Below are positions 1 through 8,316 of a stretch of 64,000 bases of DNA, piece by piece; the stretch's first letter is position 1, and each line of letters begins with the position of its first letter. The notes beneath the pieces were generated by a model. The model was not told where the DNA came from and searched no databases. It saw only the letters and a program-made list of their open reading frames with translations. Both the position numbers and the translations under genes were made by a program. The DNA comes from Pseudomonas sp. S35 (GTDB lineage: Bacteria; Pseudomonadota; Gammaproteobacteria; Pseudomonadales; Pseudomonadaceae), in contig NZ_CP019431.1 in assembly GCF_009866765.1 (NCBI RefSeq), positions 2,480,001 to 2,544,000 on the forward strand, in the 5' to 3' direction.

Positions 1-590
1 GCCACCACTTGCAGCACACGGCCCAGCGGCAGGCCGGCTTCGGCGCAGATCACCATCAAGTCCAGGGCGTCCGGCAGGCTGCGGTCCAGGCGTGCGCCAC
101 GGCGGCCGGCGCGAACCTTGAGCCACAACTCCGGCAATGTGGCGCCGACAAACAACGCGATCAGGCCGCCGGCGATACCGTTCAGGCTCATGCGCGAGCC
201 GGGTTCCAGCACACCGAACAGCACGCCGCAGAGCAACGCCAGGCCCAAGGTGTATTTGCCACTCATCAACAGGCCCAGGGCTTCGCGACTGCGAAAACCG
301 GCCATGCCCAGCAGGCGGCGCAAGTGTTCGCGGTCGCTGGCGGTGCCGGCGAGTTGGTCGCCGACTCGGGCAACCGGCACAAGCAACGCGCGCAGGCGTG
401 GTGACAGTTGCAGGCCCTGGCCGCGCACAATGGTGTCGTCGACCGCTGCGGCATCGGCGTTCTTTTTGCCCAGGCGCAGCGCCAAACCATCGGGCCGCTG
501 TTGACGGTAAGCACCGATCAGCGCAACGCCCACACCGCACAACAGCAGGCCCAGGGCGCCTTGGGCGAAGGGATCATCGAGTAGGTTCAT
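1..590 (-). CDS. tadC: Tad pilus inner-membrane platform protein TadC (partial, 3' end outside window)
   Basis: Reading leftward from the ATG at 590 gives an open frame of about 196 codons that reaches the window edge without a stop. The protein opens MNLLDDPFAQGALGLLLCG, has a hydrophobic N-terminal segment and a second near residues 105-140, then the start of a T2SS-F domain (SLPDALDLMVICAEAGLPL) at the edge. TadC pairs with TadB as the polytopic platform that couples the TadA ATPase to Flp pilin assembly. Its start codon overlaps the tadB stop by 3 bases, so the two are probably translationally coupled. The call rests on the domain start plus its place directly after tadB. Confidence 0.85.
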   Translation of the reverse strand, partial: MNLLDDPFAQGALGLLLCGVGVALIGAYRQQRPDGLALRLGKKNADAAAVDDTIVRGQGLQLSPRLRALLVPVARVGDQLAGTASDREHLRRLLGMAGFRSREALGLLMSGKYTLGLALLCGVLFGVLEPGSRMSLNGIAGGLIALFVGATLPELWLKVRAGRRGARLDRSLPDALDLMVICAEAGLPLGRVLQVV

Positions 591-1588
591 AGGACTCTGC
601 GCACCATCATGTGGGTGATCAACAGGCCCAGGGTCACGCTGCCGAACGCATAGAACAGCACGCTGTTGCCGGTGGGGTCGTTAAGCAGGAAGTGAAAGTC
701 CTTGGGTGAATTGACGTACATGTAGCCCAGGGACAGTGGCACCAGTGCGCCGACAATCTTCGCCGAGGCGCGGGCTTCGGAGGTCTTGGCCTGGATCTTC
801 AGTTGCAACTCATGGCGCTCGCGCAGGGTGGCTGACAACCGATCCAGGGTCTCGCCCAGGCGCCCGCCGGCCTCTTGGTTGATGATCAGGATCACCGCGA
901 AAAACCGGTACTCGTTCAGCGGTACGCGCAGGGTCGAGTCCTGCATCACCTGGCGCAGTGGTACGCCCAGGCGCAGCCAGTTGTCGATCAGGGCAAATTC
1001 CACCGCGAGCGGGCCGGGGATGTTTTCCGCCACCAGGGTGAACGCGTTGCTGATCGGCACGCCGGCACGGGCGGTGCGGGTGATGGCGTCGATGGCCTGG
1101 GGCAGGCTCAACTTGAGTTCCTTGAGGTGCTTGCCCAGTGCGTTGCGGTACAGCACATTGCCGATGCCAAAGAATGCCAGCAGCCCGAACAGGCTGCCGA
1201 ACAGCAGCGGCATTGGGGTGTCGCGGCCCAGAACAACGGCGATCATCAGGCTGCACAAACTCAGCAAAATAATGCGCATGCGCAAGGTCTTGTGCCATCC
1301 CAGTACCCGCAGGTCGAGCCACACTCGTGCAATGGCGGGGCCGAGCAGTGGCAGGTTGGCGAGCGGCGGGTTTTCCAGTTCACGCAGCACGTCTTCGGCC
1401 TCGGCCAGTTGCCCGGTAGACCTGGCGGCCAAAGCTTCATGACTGTCGAACAGGGCCTTGAGGCGTTCCAGGCGCAAGCGGTTGGCCTCGGCGCTCTGGC
1501 GCTTGCCGTTGAGGCTACGCGCCACCAGGAAGCCCAGCAGCACCAACACAAATATCAGCAGGGTGAACAGGTCGAGAAGGGCGTCCAT
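587..1588 (-). CDS. tadB: Tad pilus inner-membrane platform protein TadB
   Basis: 333 residues. A hydrophobic N-terminal helix (LLDLFTLLIFVLVLLGFLVA) is followed by two helices near 105-145, a cytoplasmic T2SS-F domain around residues 155-280 (LPQAIDAITRTARAGVPISN, then NQEAGGRLGETLDRLS) and C-terminal membrane helices ending in MMVRRVL. TadB is the partner of TadC in the inner-membrane platform of the Flp pilus machine. The ATG at 1588 overlaps the tadA stop by one base (TGATG). A TTG one codon upstream is possible but less likely. Length and topology are normal for the family. Confidence 0.93.
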   Translation of the reverse strand: MDALLDLFTLLIFVLVLLGFLVARSLNGKRQSAEANRLRLERLKALFDSHEALAARSTGQLAEAEDVLRELENPPLANLPLLGPAIARVWLDLRVLGWHKTLRMRIILLSLCSLMIAVVLGRDTPMPLLFGSLFGLLAFFGIGNVLYRNALGKHLKELKLSLPQAIDAITRTARAGVPISNAFTLVAENIPGPLAVEFALIDNWLRLGVPLRQVMQDSTLRVPLNEYRFFAVILIINQEAGGRLGETLDRLSATLRERHELQLKIQAKTSEARASAKIVGALVPLSLGYMYVNSPKDFHFLLNDPTGNSVLFYAFGSVTLGLLITHMMVRRVL

Positions 1589-2949
1589 CAATAGTGCCCT
1601 TCAAACAAGTGAGCATGGCTGGTGTAGAACTGAGGGCGTTGGCCGCTGGCGACAAATTCGCCGACCAGGGTGCCCTTGGCGTCGACGCTGGTAGTCTTGA
1701 AACCGAACAATTCCTGGGTCTGGATCACGTCGTTTTCCATGCCGCAGATTTCCGTGATCGACACCACGCGTCGGGCGCCGTCGCGCATGCGCTCGATCTG
1801 CACGATCAGGTTGACCGCACTGGCGATCTGGCGCCGGATCGCTTCCAGGGGCAGTTGCATGCTCGCCATCATCACCATGTTTTCCATGCGCATGATGGCG
1901 TCGCGCGGGGTGTTGGAGTGCACGGTACACAGCGAGCCGTCGTGGCCGGTGTTCATCGCCTGGAGCATGTCGAAGCTTTCACCGCCGCGCACTTCGCCGA
2001 GGATGATGCGGTCGGGGCGCATCCGCAGGGCGTTGCGCACCAGGTCGCGCTGGTCGACCTTGCCGGTGCCTTCGGCGCTGACCGGGCGGGTTTCCAGGCG
2101 CACTACGTGGACCTGTTGCAGTTGCAGTTCAGCGGCGTCTTCGATGGTGATGATGCGGTCGGCGTCGCTGATCTTCTGTGACAACGCGTTGAGCAAGGTG
2201 GTCTTGCCCGCGCCGGTACCACCCGAGACGATGATATTGAGCTTGGCCAGCATTGCCCGTTGCAGCACCTCGGCCATTTGCGGCGACATGGCGCCGCGCT
2301 CGGCAAGGATCTCCAGGGACATGTTGCGGCGCATGAACTTACGGATCGAGATGGTGGTGCCGTCAATGGCCAGCGGGTAGGTGATGACGTTGACCCGGCT
2401 GCCGTCGGCCAGGCGCGCATCCACCATCGGGTGGCTTTCATCGATACGCCGGCCCACCGCGGCGGCGATGCGCTGGGCCGTGTTGAACACGTGTTCTTCA
2501 TCGATAAAGGTGATGGGCGACAGCTCCAGCTTGCCGAAGCGTTCGACAAACACCTGGCCGGCACCGTTGACCAGGATGTCGTTGACCGAGTCATCGGCGA
2601 GCAACGGCTGGATCGGGCCGATGCCCACCATTTCGTTGAGCATCTCTTCGCCGATGCTTTCTTCTTCCTGGCGCGACAGCTGCAAGCGGTTGTCGTCGCA
2701 GATGCGGCGGATCACCGACTCGATCTGCACGCGCAGTTTGTCGCGGCCCAGGCTGGCAGCCTTGAGGGGGTCGATCTGGCCGTACAGCTGGCTGCGAATC
2801 AGCTTGCGATGGGCGATGGCGGTGAGGTCCACGGCCTTGCTTGCGTGGTTGCGCTGCACGCTGGTGGCGCGCACTTCCTGCTGGGTGGGCGCCGCCACCG
2901 GTGTTGGGGTCGGGCGCGCCTGGGGTTTTTTCGGTTGACGGATGAGCAT
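1588..2949 (-). CDS. tadA: Tad pilus assembly ATPase TadA/CpaF
   Basis: 453-residue secretion ATPase that powers Flp pilus biogenesis at the cytoplasmic face. Walker A is GGTGAGKT at residues 243-250. An Asp box (ITIEDAAELQL) lies near 267, Walker B (RIILGEVRGGE) near 314-324, and the His box (GHDGSLCTVHS) near 335-345. The first ~40 residues are a Pro/Thr/Gln-rich linker, as is common in CpaF-type proteins. It lies 17 bp after tadZ and runs into tadB. The catalytic motifs look intact, so the protein should be active. Confidence 0.96.
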   Translation of the reverse strand: MLIRQPKKPQARPTPTPVAAPTQQEVRATSVQRNHASKAVDLTAIAHRKLIRSQLYGQIDPLKAASLGRDKLRVQIESVIRRICDDNRLQLSRQEEESIGEEMLNEMVGIGPIQPLLADDSVNDILVNGAGQVFVERFGKLELSPITFIDEEHVFNTAQRIAAAVGRRIDESHPMVDARLADGSRVNVITYPLAIDGTTISIRKFMRRNMSLEILAERGAMSPQMAEVLQRAMLAKLNIIVSGGTGAGKTTLLNALSQKISDADRIITIEDAAELQLQQVHVVRLETRPVSAEGTGKVDQRDLVRNALRMRPDRIILGEVRGGESFDMLQAMNTGHDGSLCTVHSNTPRDAIMRMENMVMMASMQLPLEAIRRQIASAVNLIVQIERMRDGARRVVSITEICGMENDVIQTQELFGFKTTSVDAKGTLVGEFVASGQRPQFYTSHAHLFEGHY

Positions 2950-2966
2950 GCTCGGGTCTCCTCGGC

Positions 2967-4184
2967 TCAGGCCGCTGTACGCGGGCGCCCGAGGGCGTGC
3001 TTCAAGCGGTTGATGATGCTCAGCGGGGTGCCGGAGCGTTTTGCCGGTGGGCGGCCGCAGGCCAGGTCGGCGAGGTCGAGCAGGGCATTTTCGAACGCAG
3101 GTACGCCCGCCAGGCTCAATGGCCCGCGCAACAGGCTTTGGCTCAACACCGTGCCGACATGGGGCAGCACCAGGTCGATGCGCCGCCCCACGAAGGCTTC
3201 GAACTGCGCCCGGTCAATCAGGCCCGCCCCGGCATTACGCGTCGGGTTGACCACCAGCAACAGGTGTTGGCCGCTGCTCTCATCACCGATTTCGCGCAGC
3301 AGGCGCAGGGTGTGGCGGGCGTCCTGCACGGTGAGGTCGGTGAGGATGATGCGGGTCTGGGCGTTGGCCAGCACCTCAAGGGCACCCGACGGACGCCCGG
3401 CGGGCAAGTCCCACAGCACCTGGTTGAACATGTGGCAGAGGTTGCCGCCCAGGTTCATCAGGTGGTCGGTGTCCAGCGCCGGCGCGGGCTGCAAGTTGGC
3501 TTCCTGGGCAAGCAGGAACAGGCGTTCGTTGATCTGGCCCATGGAGCGTTGCAGGAAGCGTGTGTCGATTTCTTCACTGCCCAGCACGGCGGTCAGTCCG
3601 GCTTCGCCTTCGTAACCGAGCAGCAACGCTTGGTCGCCGTTGGCGCGGTCGAAATCGACCACGGCGCAGTGGGTATGCCGTTGTTCCGAGAGCAGGCGCG
3701 CCAGGCCGCTGACCACGGTGCTGGTGCCCGCGCCGCCACTGGCGGCGGTGACGGCGATGGTGCGGCCGGTACGCGCGGGCAGGTGTTGTTCGCTGCCGGC
3801 GGCGCGGGTCAGGGTATCGGCCAACTGGTCCAGCGGCACCGGTTTGATCAGGTAGTCGAACAGCCCGTGGTGCAGCAAGGTGCGGTACAGGTTGACGTCC
3901 TGGCGGCTGCCCAAGGCGATGATCTGGCAGGCGGGGTCGCAGCTCTGGCTGAGTTCGTTGATCGCGTGCAACGGCAACGCTTCGTCATCCAGGTCGACCA
4001 GCAACAAGGCGGGGACCGGGTGAGCACGGGTCCATTTGATGGCGGCGGCAACGCCCCCGGCGCGCGCGCATTCGGCTGGGTAGCCAAGGCGCACCAAGTG
4101 CTCGCCGTAGAGCCGGGTTTGCTCGGGGTTGGCGGCGAACAGCAGCAGGTCCGGCAGGCTGCCTGGGGTTTGCGAGTGGTTCAT
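2967..4184 (-). CDS. tadZ: Tad pilus localisation protein TadZ/CpaE
   Basis: 405 residues. The N-terminal ~125 residues resemble an atypical receiver domain (LLLVDLDDEALPLHAI, then LFDYLIKPVPLDQLADTL). The second half is a ParA/MinD-like ATPase with a deviant P loop (AVTAASGGAGTSTVVSGLAR) and a switch region (WDLPAGRPSGAL). TadZ/CpaE proteins mark the pole and recruit TadA and other pilus components. The Walker A loop has SGGAGTST where classical ParA has KGGxGKT, so the signature lysine is absent. This is common in TadZ and suggests a positioning role more than strong ATP turnover. Confidence 0.9.
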   Translation of the reverse strand: MNHSQTPGSLPDLLLFAANPEQTRLYGEHLVRLGYPAECARAGGVAAAIKWTRAHPVPALLLVDLDDEALPLHAINELSQSCDPACQIIALGSRQDVNLYRTLLHHGLFDYLIKPVPLDQLADTLTRAAGSEQHLPARTGRTIAVTAASGGAGTSTVVSGLARLLSEQRHTHCAVVDFDRANGDQALLLGYEGEAGLTAVLGSEEIDTRFLQRSMGQINERLFLLAQEANLQPAPALDTDHLMNLGGNLCHMFNQVLWDLPAGRPSGALEVLANAQTRIILTDLTVQDARHTLRLLREIGDESSGQHLLLVVNPTRNAGAGLIDRAQFEAFVGRRIDLVLPHVGTVLSQSLLRGPLSLAGVPAFENALLDLADLACGRPPAKRSGTPLSIINRLKHALGRPRTAA

Positions 4185-4199
4185 GGCGTGGCTCCCGGG

Positions 4200-4856
4200 T
4201 CAGTTCTTGCTGAAGTCGATGTCGAGCAGTTCGCGCGGCTCATCGTCGTAGTAGCGGGTCACGCTGTTGACGGCGGTGTTGCCGTCGCCACTGTCCAGGG
4301 CCTGGGCGCGGGCCAGGTCACGGGGGTCGGCGACCATGCGCGCAATATTGGCGCGGTTGGCGCAGCCCAACTGGCCGGTGGCCTGGAACGGTTTGACGGT
4401 CCAGTTCTGGCCGTCGGCAACCGCGCAATCGGGCACCGTGACCACCATAGCTTCGGAGACCACTTGCAGGTCTTCGTCAGTGGCGTTGCCGGTGCGCAAT
4501 TGCACCGGCGCGACGATGATCTGCTGGGCCGGTGTGCCGAGTTCGCGCAGGACCGTGGCCAGGCGCTTGCTCACCGTTTCACCGGCCGGGGTGAAGGGCC
4601 GCAGCGTCAGCGTCTGGTTATGCAGACGGCCCTGGCTGCGCAACAGGGTGTTGAGGTTGGCCAGGGAATCGGGCGTGAGGCTGCCGCCGGGGCTGGTGTG
4701 CAGCGCGGCCATCAGGGCTTGCGGCTTGACGCTGGGCGCTTGCGCTTGGTTATAGGGCTGGAAGCGGCTTTCACGCATCTTGTGGACCTGGTGGTCGCAG
4801 CCGCTCAGCAGCAGGGCGCCGGCCAGCACGGACAGCAAGGGTTTGATCGCAGACAT
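4200..4856 (-). CDS. CpaD-family Tad pilus lipoprotein
   Basis: About 218 residues with a lipoprotein signal peptide (SAIKPLLSVLAGALLLSGC). The mature part carries CpaD features: a central region ending in tandem Asn/Ala motifs (CANRANIARMVADPRDLARA) and Cys residues near 145 and 165. CpaD proteins are periplasmic or outer-membrane partners of the RcpA/CpaC secretin. The ATG at 4856 is chosen over the one at 4862 because the GGAGAG ribosome site sits about 9 bases from the former and only 3 from the latter. The gene lies between rcpA and tadZ with short spacing, consistent with a single operon. Confidence 0.85.
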   Translation of the reverse strand: MSAIKPLLSVLAGALLLSGCDHQVHKMRESRFQPYNQAQAPSVKPQALMAALHTSPGGSLTPDSLANLNTLLRSQGRLHNQTLTLRPFTPAGETVSKRLATVLRELGTPAQQIIVAPVQLRTGNATDEDLQVVSEAMVVTVPDCAVADGQNWTVKPFQATGQLGCANRANIARMVADPRDLARAQALDSGDGNTAVNSVTRYYDDEPRELLDIDFSKN

Positions 4857-4873
4857 GGGCATCTCTCCGTGAC

Positions 4874-6406
4874 TCAGTACAGGTAGCCGGCGGACGCCTG
4901 GCTCGGCAGTTGGGTGTCGAGGGCGCGAATGCCGCGTCCGGGCGTCTGCAGGTCGCCGGGGCTGGTGGGCTCGACCACGTAGGCGGTGGCGATGATTACC
5001 AGTTCGGTGTCTTGCTGGTCGCTTGTCTCGGTTTCGAACAGACGGCCCAGGCCTGGGATGTTTTTCAGCCCCGGCACGCCGGTGACGCTCTGGTTGATGT
5101 TGCTGCGCAGCATGCCGGCCAGGGCGAAACTTTGGCCGCTGGCGAGTTCCACGGTGGTGTCGGCGCGACGCACCTTGAATGCCGGGATCACGTTGCCTTC
5201 CAGGGTCACGGCGCCTTCATCCGACAGGTCGCTGACTTCCGGGGCCACGTGCAGGCTGATGCGGTTGGGCGAGAGCAGGGTAGGGGTCATGCGCATGATC
5301 ACGCCGTACTGTTTGTACTCGATGCTCACGTTGTTGTTGGTGATGATCACGATCGGCACTTCACCGCCAGCGGCAAAGCCTGCGGTCTCGCCCGACATGG
5401 CGGTGAGGTTGGGTTCGGCCAGCACCGTGGCCAGGCCGTCTTCGGACAGTGCAGTGAGCAGCCCGGCGACGCTGGTGGAGCCACGGGTATGGGAGCCGCC
5501 CGCGACCGCATTGGTGGCCGTGCGTAGCGGGGTGATGCCGTTGTTGGTGGCGGTAAACAGGCTGCTGGCGTTGCTGAAGAAGTAGTTGTTGTTCTTCAGC
5601 GTGGCTTCCCAGTTCATGCCCAGTTGGCTGCTGAGGCTGCGGGATACTTCGACGATCCGCACGCTGATATTGACCTGGGCCGACAGCTCGACCTTCAGTT
5701 GGTTGATCACCCGTGGCGGCGGTGCGTCACCGCCCGCGCCGCCACCACCACCGCCGCCGCCACCACCTTGGCCACCGTTCTTGTCGTCGCTGGAGCCCAG
5801 GTAGGCCTGCACGCTGCTGATCACTTGCTTGGCCTGCTGCGGGGTGCGCACTTGGCCGCGCACGATCAGGCCATTGCCCGACGAGGGGCCGAACTCGACG
5901 TGGGCGCCGGGGATCTCGTTATTGATCTGCTCGCTGAGGGCGGCGAGGTCATGGTGGGCCACCAGGCGAATGGCCGCGATCACATCGTCGTTATGGTCGA
6001 GGGCGTACAGCGTGGTGGTGCCGGCACCTTCAGCAAACAGGAACACGCTGCTGCTGGAGGGCATCTGGAAGCTGGCGATCTTGGGATCGGCCACCAGCAC
6101 CTTGGCCGCCGCACGCGGCAGTTGCAGCAAGCGACCTTGCTTGACCAGCAACTGCACGTCTTCGGTTTCCTTGACCTCGGTGAGCTTGGCCGGCAGGCGT
6201 GGGCGCGGGGCCGGCGGGGTGTAGAAACCCTGCTCGGCGCGGTCGGCCAGGGCATCTTCGGGGGTGTCCGGATGTACCGGGCCGATGATCTGGTCTTCGG
6301 GGAAATCCTGGGCAGGTTCTTCGGCCAGGGCGATGATGGGCCAGGCCGAGCTGATGCTCAGGGCGCACGCCAGCGTCAACGCCGGAGTCTTCGAGGCGAA
6401 CTTCAT
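4874..6406 (-). CDS. rcpA: Tad pilus outer-membrane secretin RcpA/CpaC
   Basis: 510 residues. A Sec signal peptide (KFASKTPALTLACALSISS, then ALA-EE) leads into an N0-type domain (residues ~82-150, VKQGRLLQLPRAAAKVLVAD), a BON-like segment (~155-203), and the secretin domain from ~240 to ~490 with VPGLKNIPGLGRLF and the VIIATAYVVEP end. It forms the outer-membrane channel for Flp pili. The start is placed at the ATG beginning the signal peptide (6406) and not at an upstream in-frame ATG at 6442. Unusual feature: a nearly pure glycine run at residues 211-226 between the BON-like and secretin parts. Confidence 0.94.
   Translation of the reverse strand: MKFASKTPALTLACALSISSAWPIIALAEEPAQDFPEDQIIGPVHPDTPEDALADRAEQGFYTPPAPRPRLPAKLTEVKETEDVQLLVKQGRLLQLPRAAAKVLVADPKIASFQMPSSSSVFLFAEGAGTTTLYALDHNDDVIAAIRLVAHHDLAALSEQINNEIPGAHVEFGPSSGNGLIVRGQVRTPQQAKQVISSVQAYLGSSDDKNGGQGGGGGGGGGGAGGDAPPPRVINQLKVELSAQVNISVRIVEVSRSLSSQLGMNWEATLKNNNYFFSNASSLFTATNNGITPLRTATNAVAGGSHTRGSTSVAGLLTALSEDGLATVLAEPNLTAMSGETAGFAAGGEVPIVIITNNNVSIEYKQYGVIMRMTPTLLSPNRISLHVAPEVSDLSDEGAVTLEGNVIPAFKVRRADTTVELASGQSFALAGMLRSNINQSVTGVPGLKNIPGLGRLFETETSDQQDTELVIIATAYVVEPTSPGDLQTPGRGIRALDTQLPSQASAGYLY
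5729..5776 (-). repeat. Glycine-codon microsatellite inside rcpA
   Basis: This stretch encodes residues 211-226 of RcpA, of which 14 of 16 are glycine, mostly GGT and GGC codons in tandem (seen on the plus strand as repeated CCACC and CCGCC units). It is a low-complexity linker between two structured domains. The tandem GGN codons could change in number by replication slippage, but any change in multiples of three would stay in frame. Confidence 0.8.
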
Positions 6407-6475
6407 GGTGTCGGGTTCCGAATGGGCGGTTACGGCCAGCACCAGGGCTGGCTGGGAATAGGGGTGAAGGTCGGC

Positions 6476-7381
6476 TTAGTTGACTTTGACCATTTCGAAT
6501 TTTTCGCCGCGGAACGCTTGGATCGGCGGGTTGAAGCCGTCGTAGACCTGGGTGGCCTGGCGCAAGGTGATCGCCTGGTCATTGCCCTGTTGCGGGCGAC
6601 CGTTGGAGGTTTCTGCGATGCCGCGCAATGCCAGTTGCAACGTGCCGATTTCCCGCGCCAGGGCCAGGCGTTCGGCCTGTGACGGTGGCACTTCAAGGGT
6701 CACGGTTTCGTAGAACTCGGTGTCGCGGCGTTGCTTCTTGCGCAAGGCCAGGTCAGCCGGGCTTTCGCGCAGGCTGATCTCGCTGCGGGCCACGTTGTTC
6801 AGGGCCAGTACACGGACGTTGCGCAGCAGGGTTTGCGAGGCCAGTTTTGGCAGGCCGTCGCTGGCGCCGGTGGTTTTGTTGTTTTCGGTGGCAAGGCTCA
6901 GGCTCAGGATCACATCGACCCGATCACCCGCCGACACCAGCCCGGAGCTGCTGGCCACGGCATTGGTCGGCACGGCAATCGCGCGCATCCCGGGTTTAAG
7001 CACGGCGGCCACGAAGCCGGGTTCGCCGGGGCGCACCACCAGGTTATTGATCAGCGGCTGGCCCTTGGCGATGGGGTGGCGCACGGTCGCACCGAGCACC
7101 ACGTCGATGGTGTCCTGGTCGCGCAGGAAGTACTGCAGGGGCGAGTGCTTCTGGTCGACGGTTTGCCATTGCACACTGGCGGTGTCGATGAATTCGCCCG
7201 GCTTGATGTCGCGGGAGGTCACCAGAATCGCCTGCTTGGGCTCGGGCTCGACGACCGGCGCCGCGACCTGTTGCACCACCGGCGGTTGCGGCGGGGTGGC
7301 GAGCAAGGCCCGGGCGAGCAGGGCCGCGCCGCCGGCCACGACCAGCGCACCGGCCAGCAGAAGAATGGAGGGGGTTTTCAT
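6476..7381 (-). CDS. rcpC: Flp pilus assembly protein RcpC/CpaB
   Basis: 301 residues. An N-terminal membrane anchor (ILLLAGALVVAGGAALLARA) is followed by a Pro/Val-rich linker, a SAF domain at ~50-115 (ILVTSRDIKPGEFIDTASV) and the RcpC/CpaB domain (MRAIAVPTNAVASSSGLVSAGDRVDVIL). CpaB/RcpC is a periplasmic component that works with the secretin. It lies between tadV and rcpA in the standard gene order. Length is typical and no defect is seen. Confidence 0.93.
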   Translation of the reverse strand: MKTPSILLLAGALVVAGGAALLARALLATPPQPPVVQQVAAPVVEPEPKQAILVTSRDIKPGEFIDTASVQWQTVDQKHSPLQYFLRDQDTIDVVLGATVRHPIAKGQPLINNLVVRPGEPGFVAAVLKPGMRAIAVPTNAVASSSGLVSAGDRVDVILSLSLATENNKTTGASDGLPKLASQTLLRNVRVLALNNVARSEISLRESPADLALRKKQRRDTEFYETVTLEVPPSQAERLALAREIGTLQLALRGIAETSNGRPQQGNDQAITLRQATQVYDGFNPPIQAFRGEKFEMVKVN

Positions 7382-7396
7382 GGGGTCAGCCCGAGG

Positions 7397-7957
7397 TCAA
7401 GAGTGAATAGGAAACAGCAAGGTGTAGAACGCGCCGCTGGCGATGGCCAAGCCGTACGGAATGCCTTGCGGACGATCTGCCGTCAGCACCGTGGGCACCG
7501 CAATATTCAGTTGCGGGTACCGTCGGCCGACCTTCAGCCAGCCCTGTGCGCAGGTGTTTTCCACCAGCGTCAGCAATGGCAGTGCCAGGGCCAGCATGCC
7601 GCCGGCGAGGGCGGTGACGATGAGGAACGCCATCAGGTCGTCGCAGTCGATCCACAGGCACATCACCGCCATCAGCTTGACGTCCCCGGCACCGACACGG
7701 CCGAGGCTGAACAAGCCGTAGCCCACCAGCAGCACGATGGCGGCACCGGTCAGGGAGCCGGTGATCTCATGCAGGACCGCGCTGCGCTCGAACGTGGCCC
7801 AAGGGCCCTGACCGAGCAATGCCATTACGGGCAAGGCGACCCACAGGGCGATCAGGACAAGCACCAAGGTGTTGTGAATGCGCCGGTACAGCAGGTCGGT
7901 GCAGATGACCCAGCACAGGGCCGGGATCAGCACCAAGATGGCAAGCGTGGATGGCAT
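7397..7957 (-). CDS. tadV: Flp prepilin peptidase TadV/CpaA (A24 family)
   Basis: 186-residue membrane aspartyl protease that cleaves the Flp prepilin leader. The A24 catalytic aspartates are visible in CTDLLYRRIHN (first loop, D~20) and GAGDVKLM (GxGD motif, D~97), with hydrophobic segments between and after them. It lacks the N-methylase domain of PilD, as usual for Tad-dedicated peptidases. The gene follows flp by 21 bp and precedes rcpC by 15 bp. Confidence 0.92.
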   Translation of the reverse strand: MPSTLAILVLIPALCWVICTDLLYRRIHNTLVLVLIALWVALPVMALLGQGPWATFERSAVLHEITGSLTGAAIVLLVGYGLFSLGRVGAGDVKLMAVMCLWIDCDDLMAFLIVTALAGGMLALALPLLTLVENTCAQGWLKVGRRYPQLNIAVPTVLTADRPQGIPYGLAIASGAFYTLLFPIHS

Positions 7958-7978
7958 GACTCTCTCCGGCGCTTGCGC

Positions 7979-8179
7979 TTACTTGCTGGTACCGGGATTG
8001 CTGGTGTTGGTGATCTGGTCGGCGATGGAAGCGAAACGCTCCTTGAGCGCGGTGACGAACACCCCTTCGGAGCCAAAGATCACGCCGATCGCAGCGGCCA
8101 TGGCAGCGGCGAGGATGCCGTATTCGATTGCGGTCACACCACTTTCGTCAGCGAGAAAAGCTTTAAGGCGGTTGGCCAT
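7979..8179 (-). CDS. flp: Flp family type IVb pilin
   Basis: 66 residues, the usual size for a Flp prepilin. A short charged leader (MANRLKAFLADESG) precedes the processing site and the hallmark VTAIEYGILAAAMAAAIGVI with conserved Glu and Tyr. Cleavage after the glycine would give a ~52-residue pilin whose N-terminal helix packs the fibre core. It is the first structural gene of the tad run and is preceded by a good ribosome site (GGAGCC region at 8185-8190) and a candidate response-regulator box at 8288-8303. Confidence 0.96.
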   Translation of the reverse strand: MANRLKAFLADESGVTAIEYGILAAAMAAAIGVIFGSEGVFVTALKERFASIADQITNTSNPGTSK

Positions 8180-8287
8180 GGTGAGGCTCCTGAAGGGCTG
8201 AAATCAAAGAGGTGCCGGGAGCAAAGGCGCGCCCGGCGAAGTGGCGATATTAAGATTTATTCTCAATTGGCAAGCAACAGCCGAATT

Positions 8288-8303
8288 ATTAAGAATGCTT
8301 AAG
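8288..8303 (-). promoter_or_regulatory. Candidate response-regulator box upstream of flp
   Basis: On the minus strand this reads CTTAAGCATTCTTAAT: two CTTAA half-sites with a 10-bp period. It lies between the kinase gene stop and flp, about 109 bp upstream of the flp start codon. The same arrangement occurs at 10429-10444 upstream of the response regulator gene. A further single half-site is visible around 8248-8254. Direct repeats of this spacing are typical targets for OmpR-type dimers. The link to this regulator is inferred. Confidence 0.5.
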
Positions 8304-8316
8304 GAACGCCGTTATT

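Noticed and set aside
2260..3615. Long plus-strand frame opposite tadA and tadZ
   Set aside because: It spans two well-supported genes on the other strand, has composition typical of an antisense shadow (Ala/Arg/Gln-rich) and no family features.
3000..4886. 629-codon plus-strand frame across tadZ and the CpaD gene
   Set aside because: It crosses the boundary of two real minus-strand genes and is rich in Gln/His/Ala with no recognisable domain.
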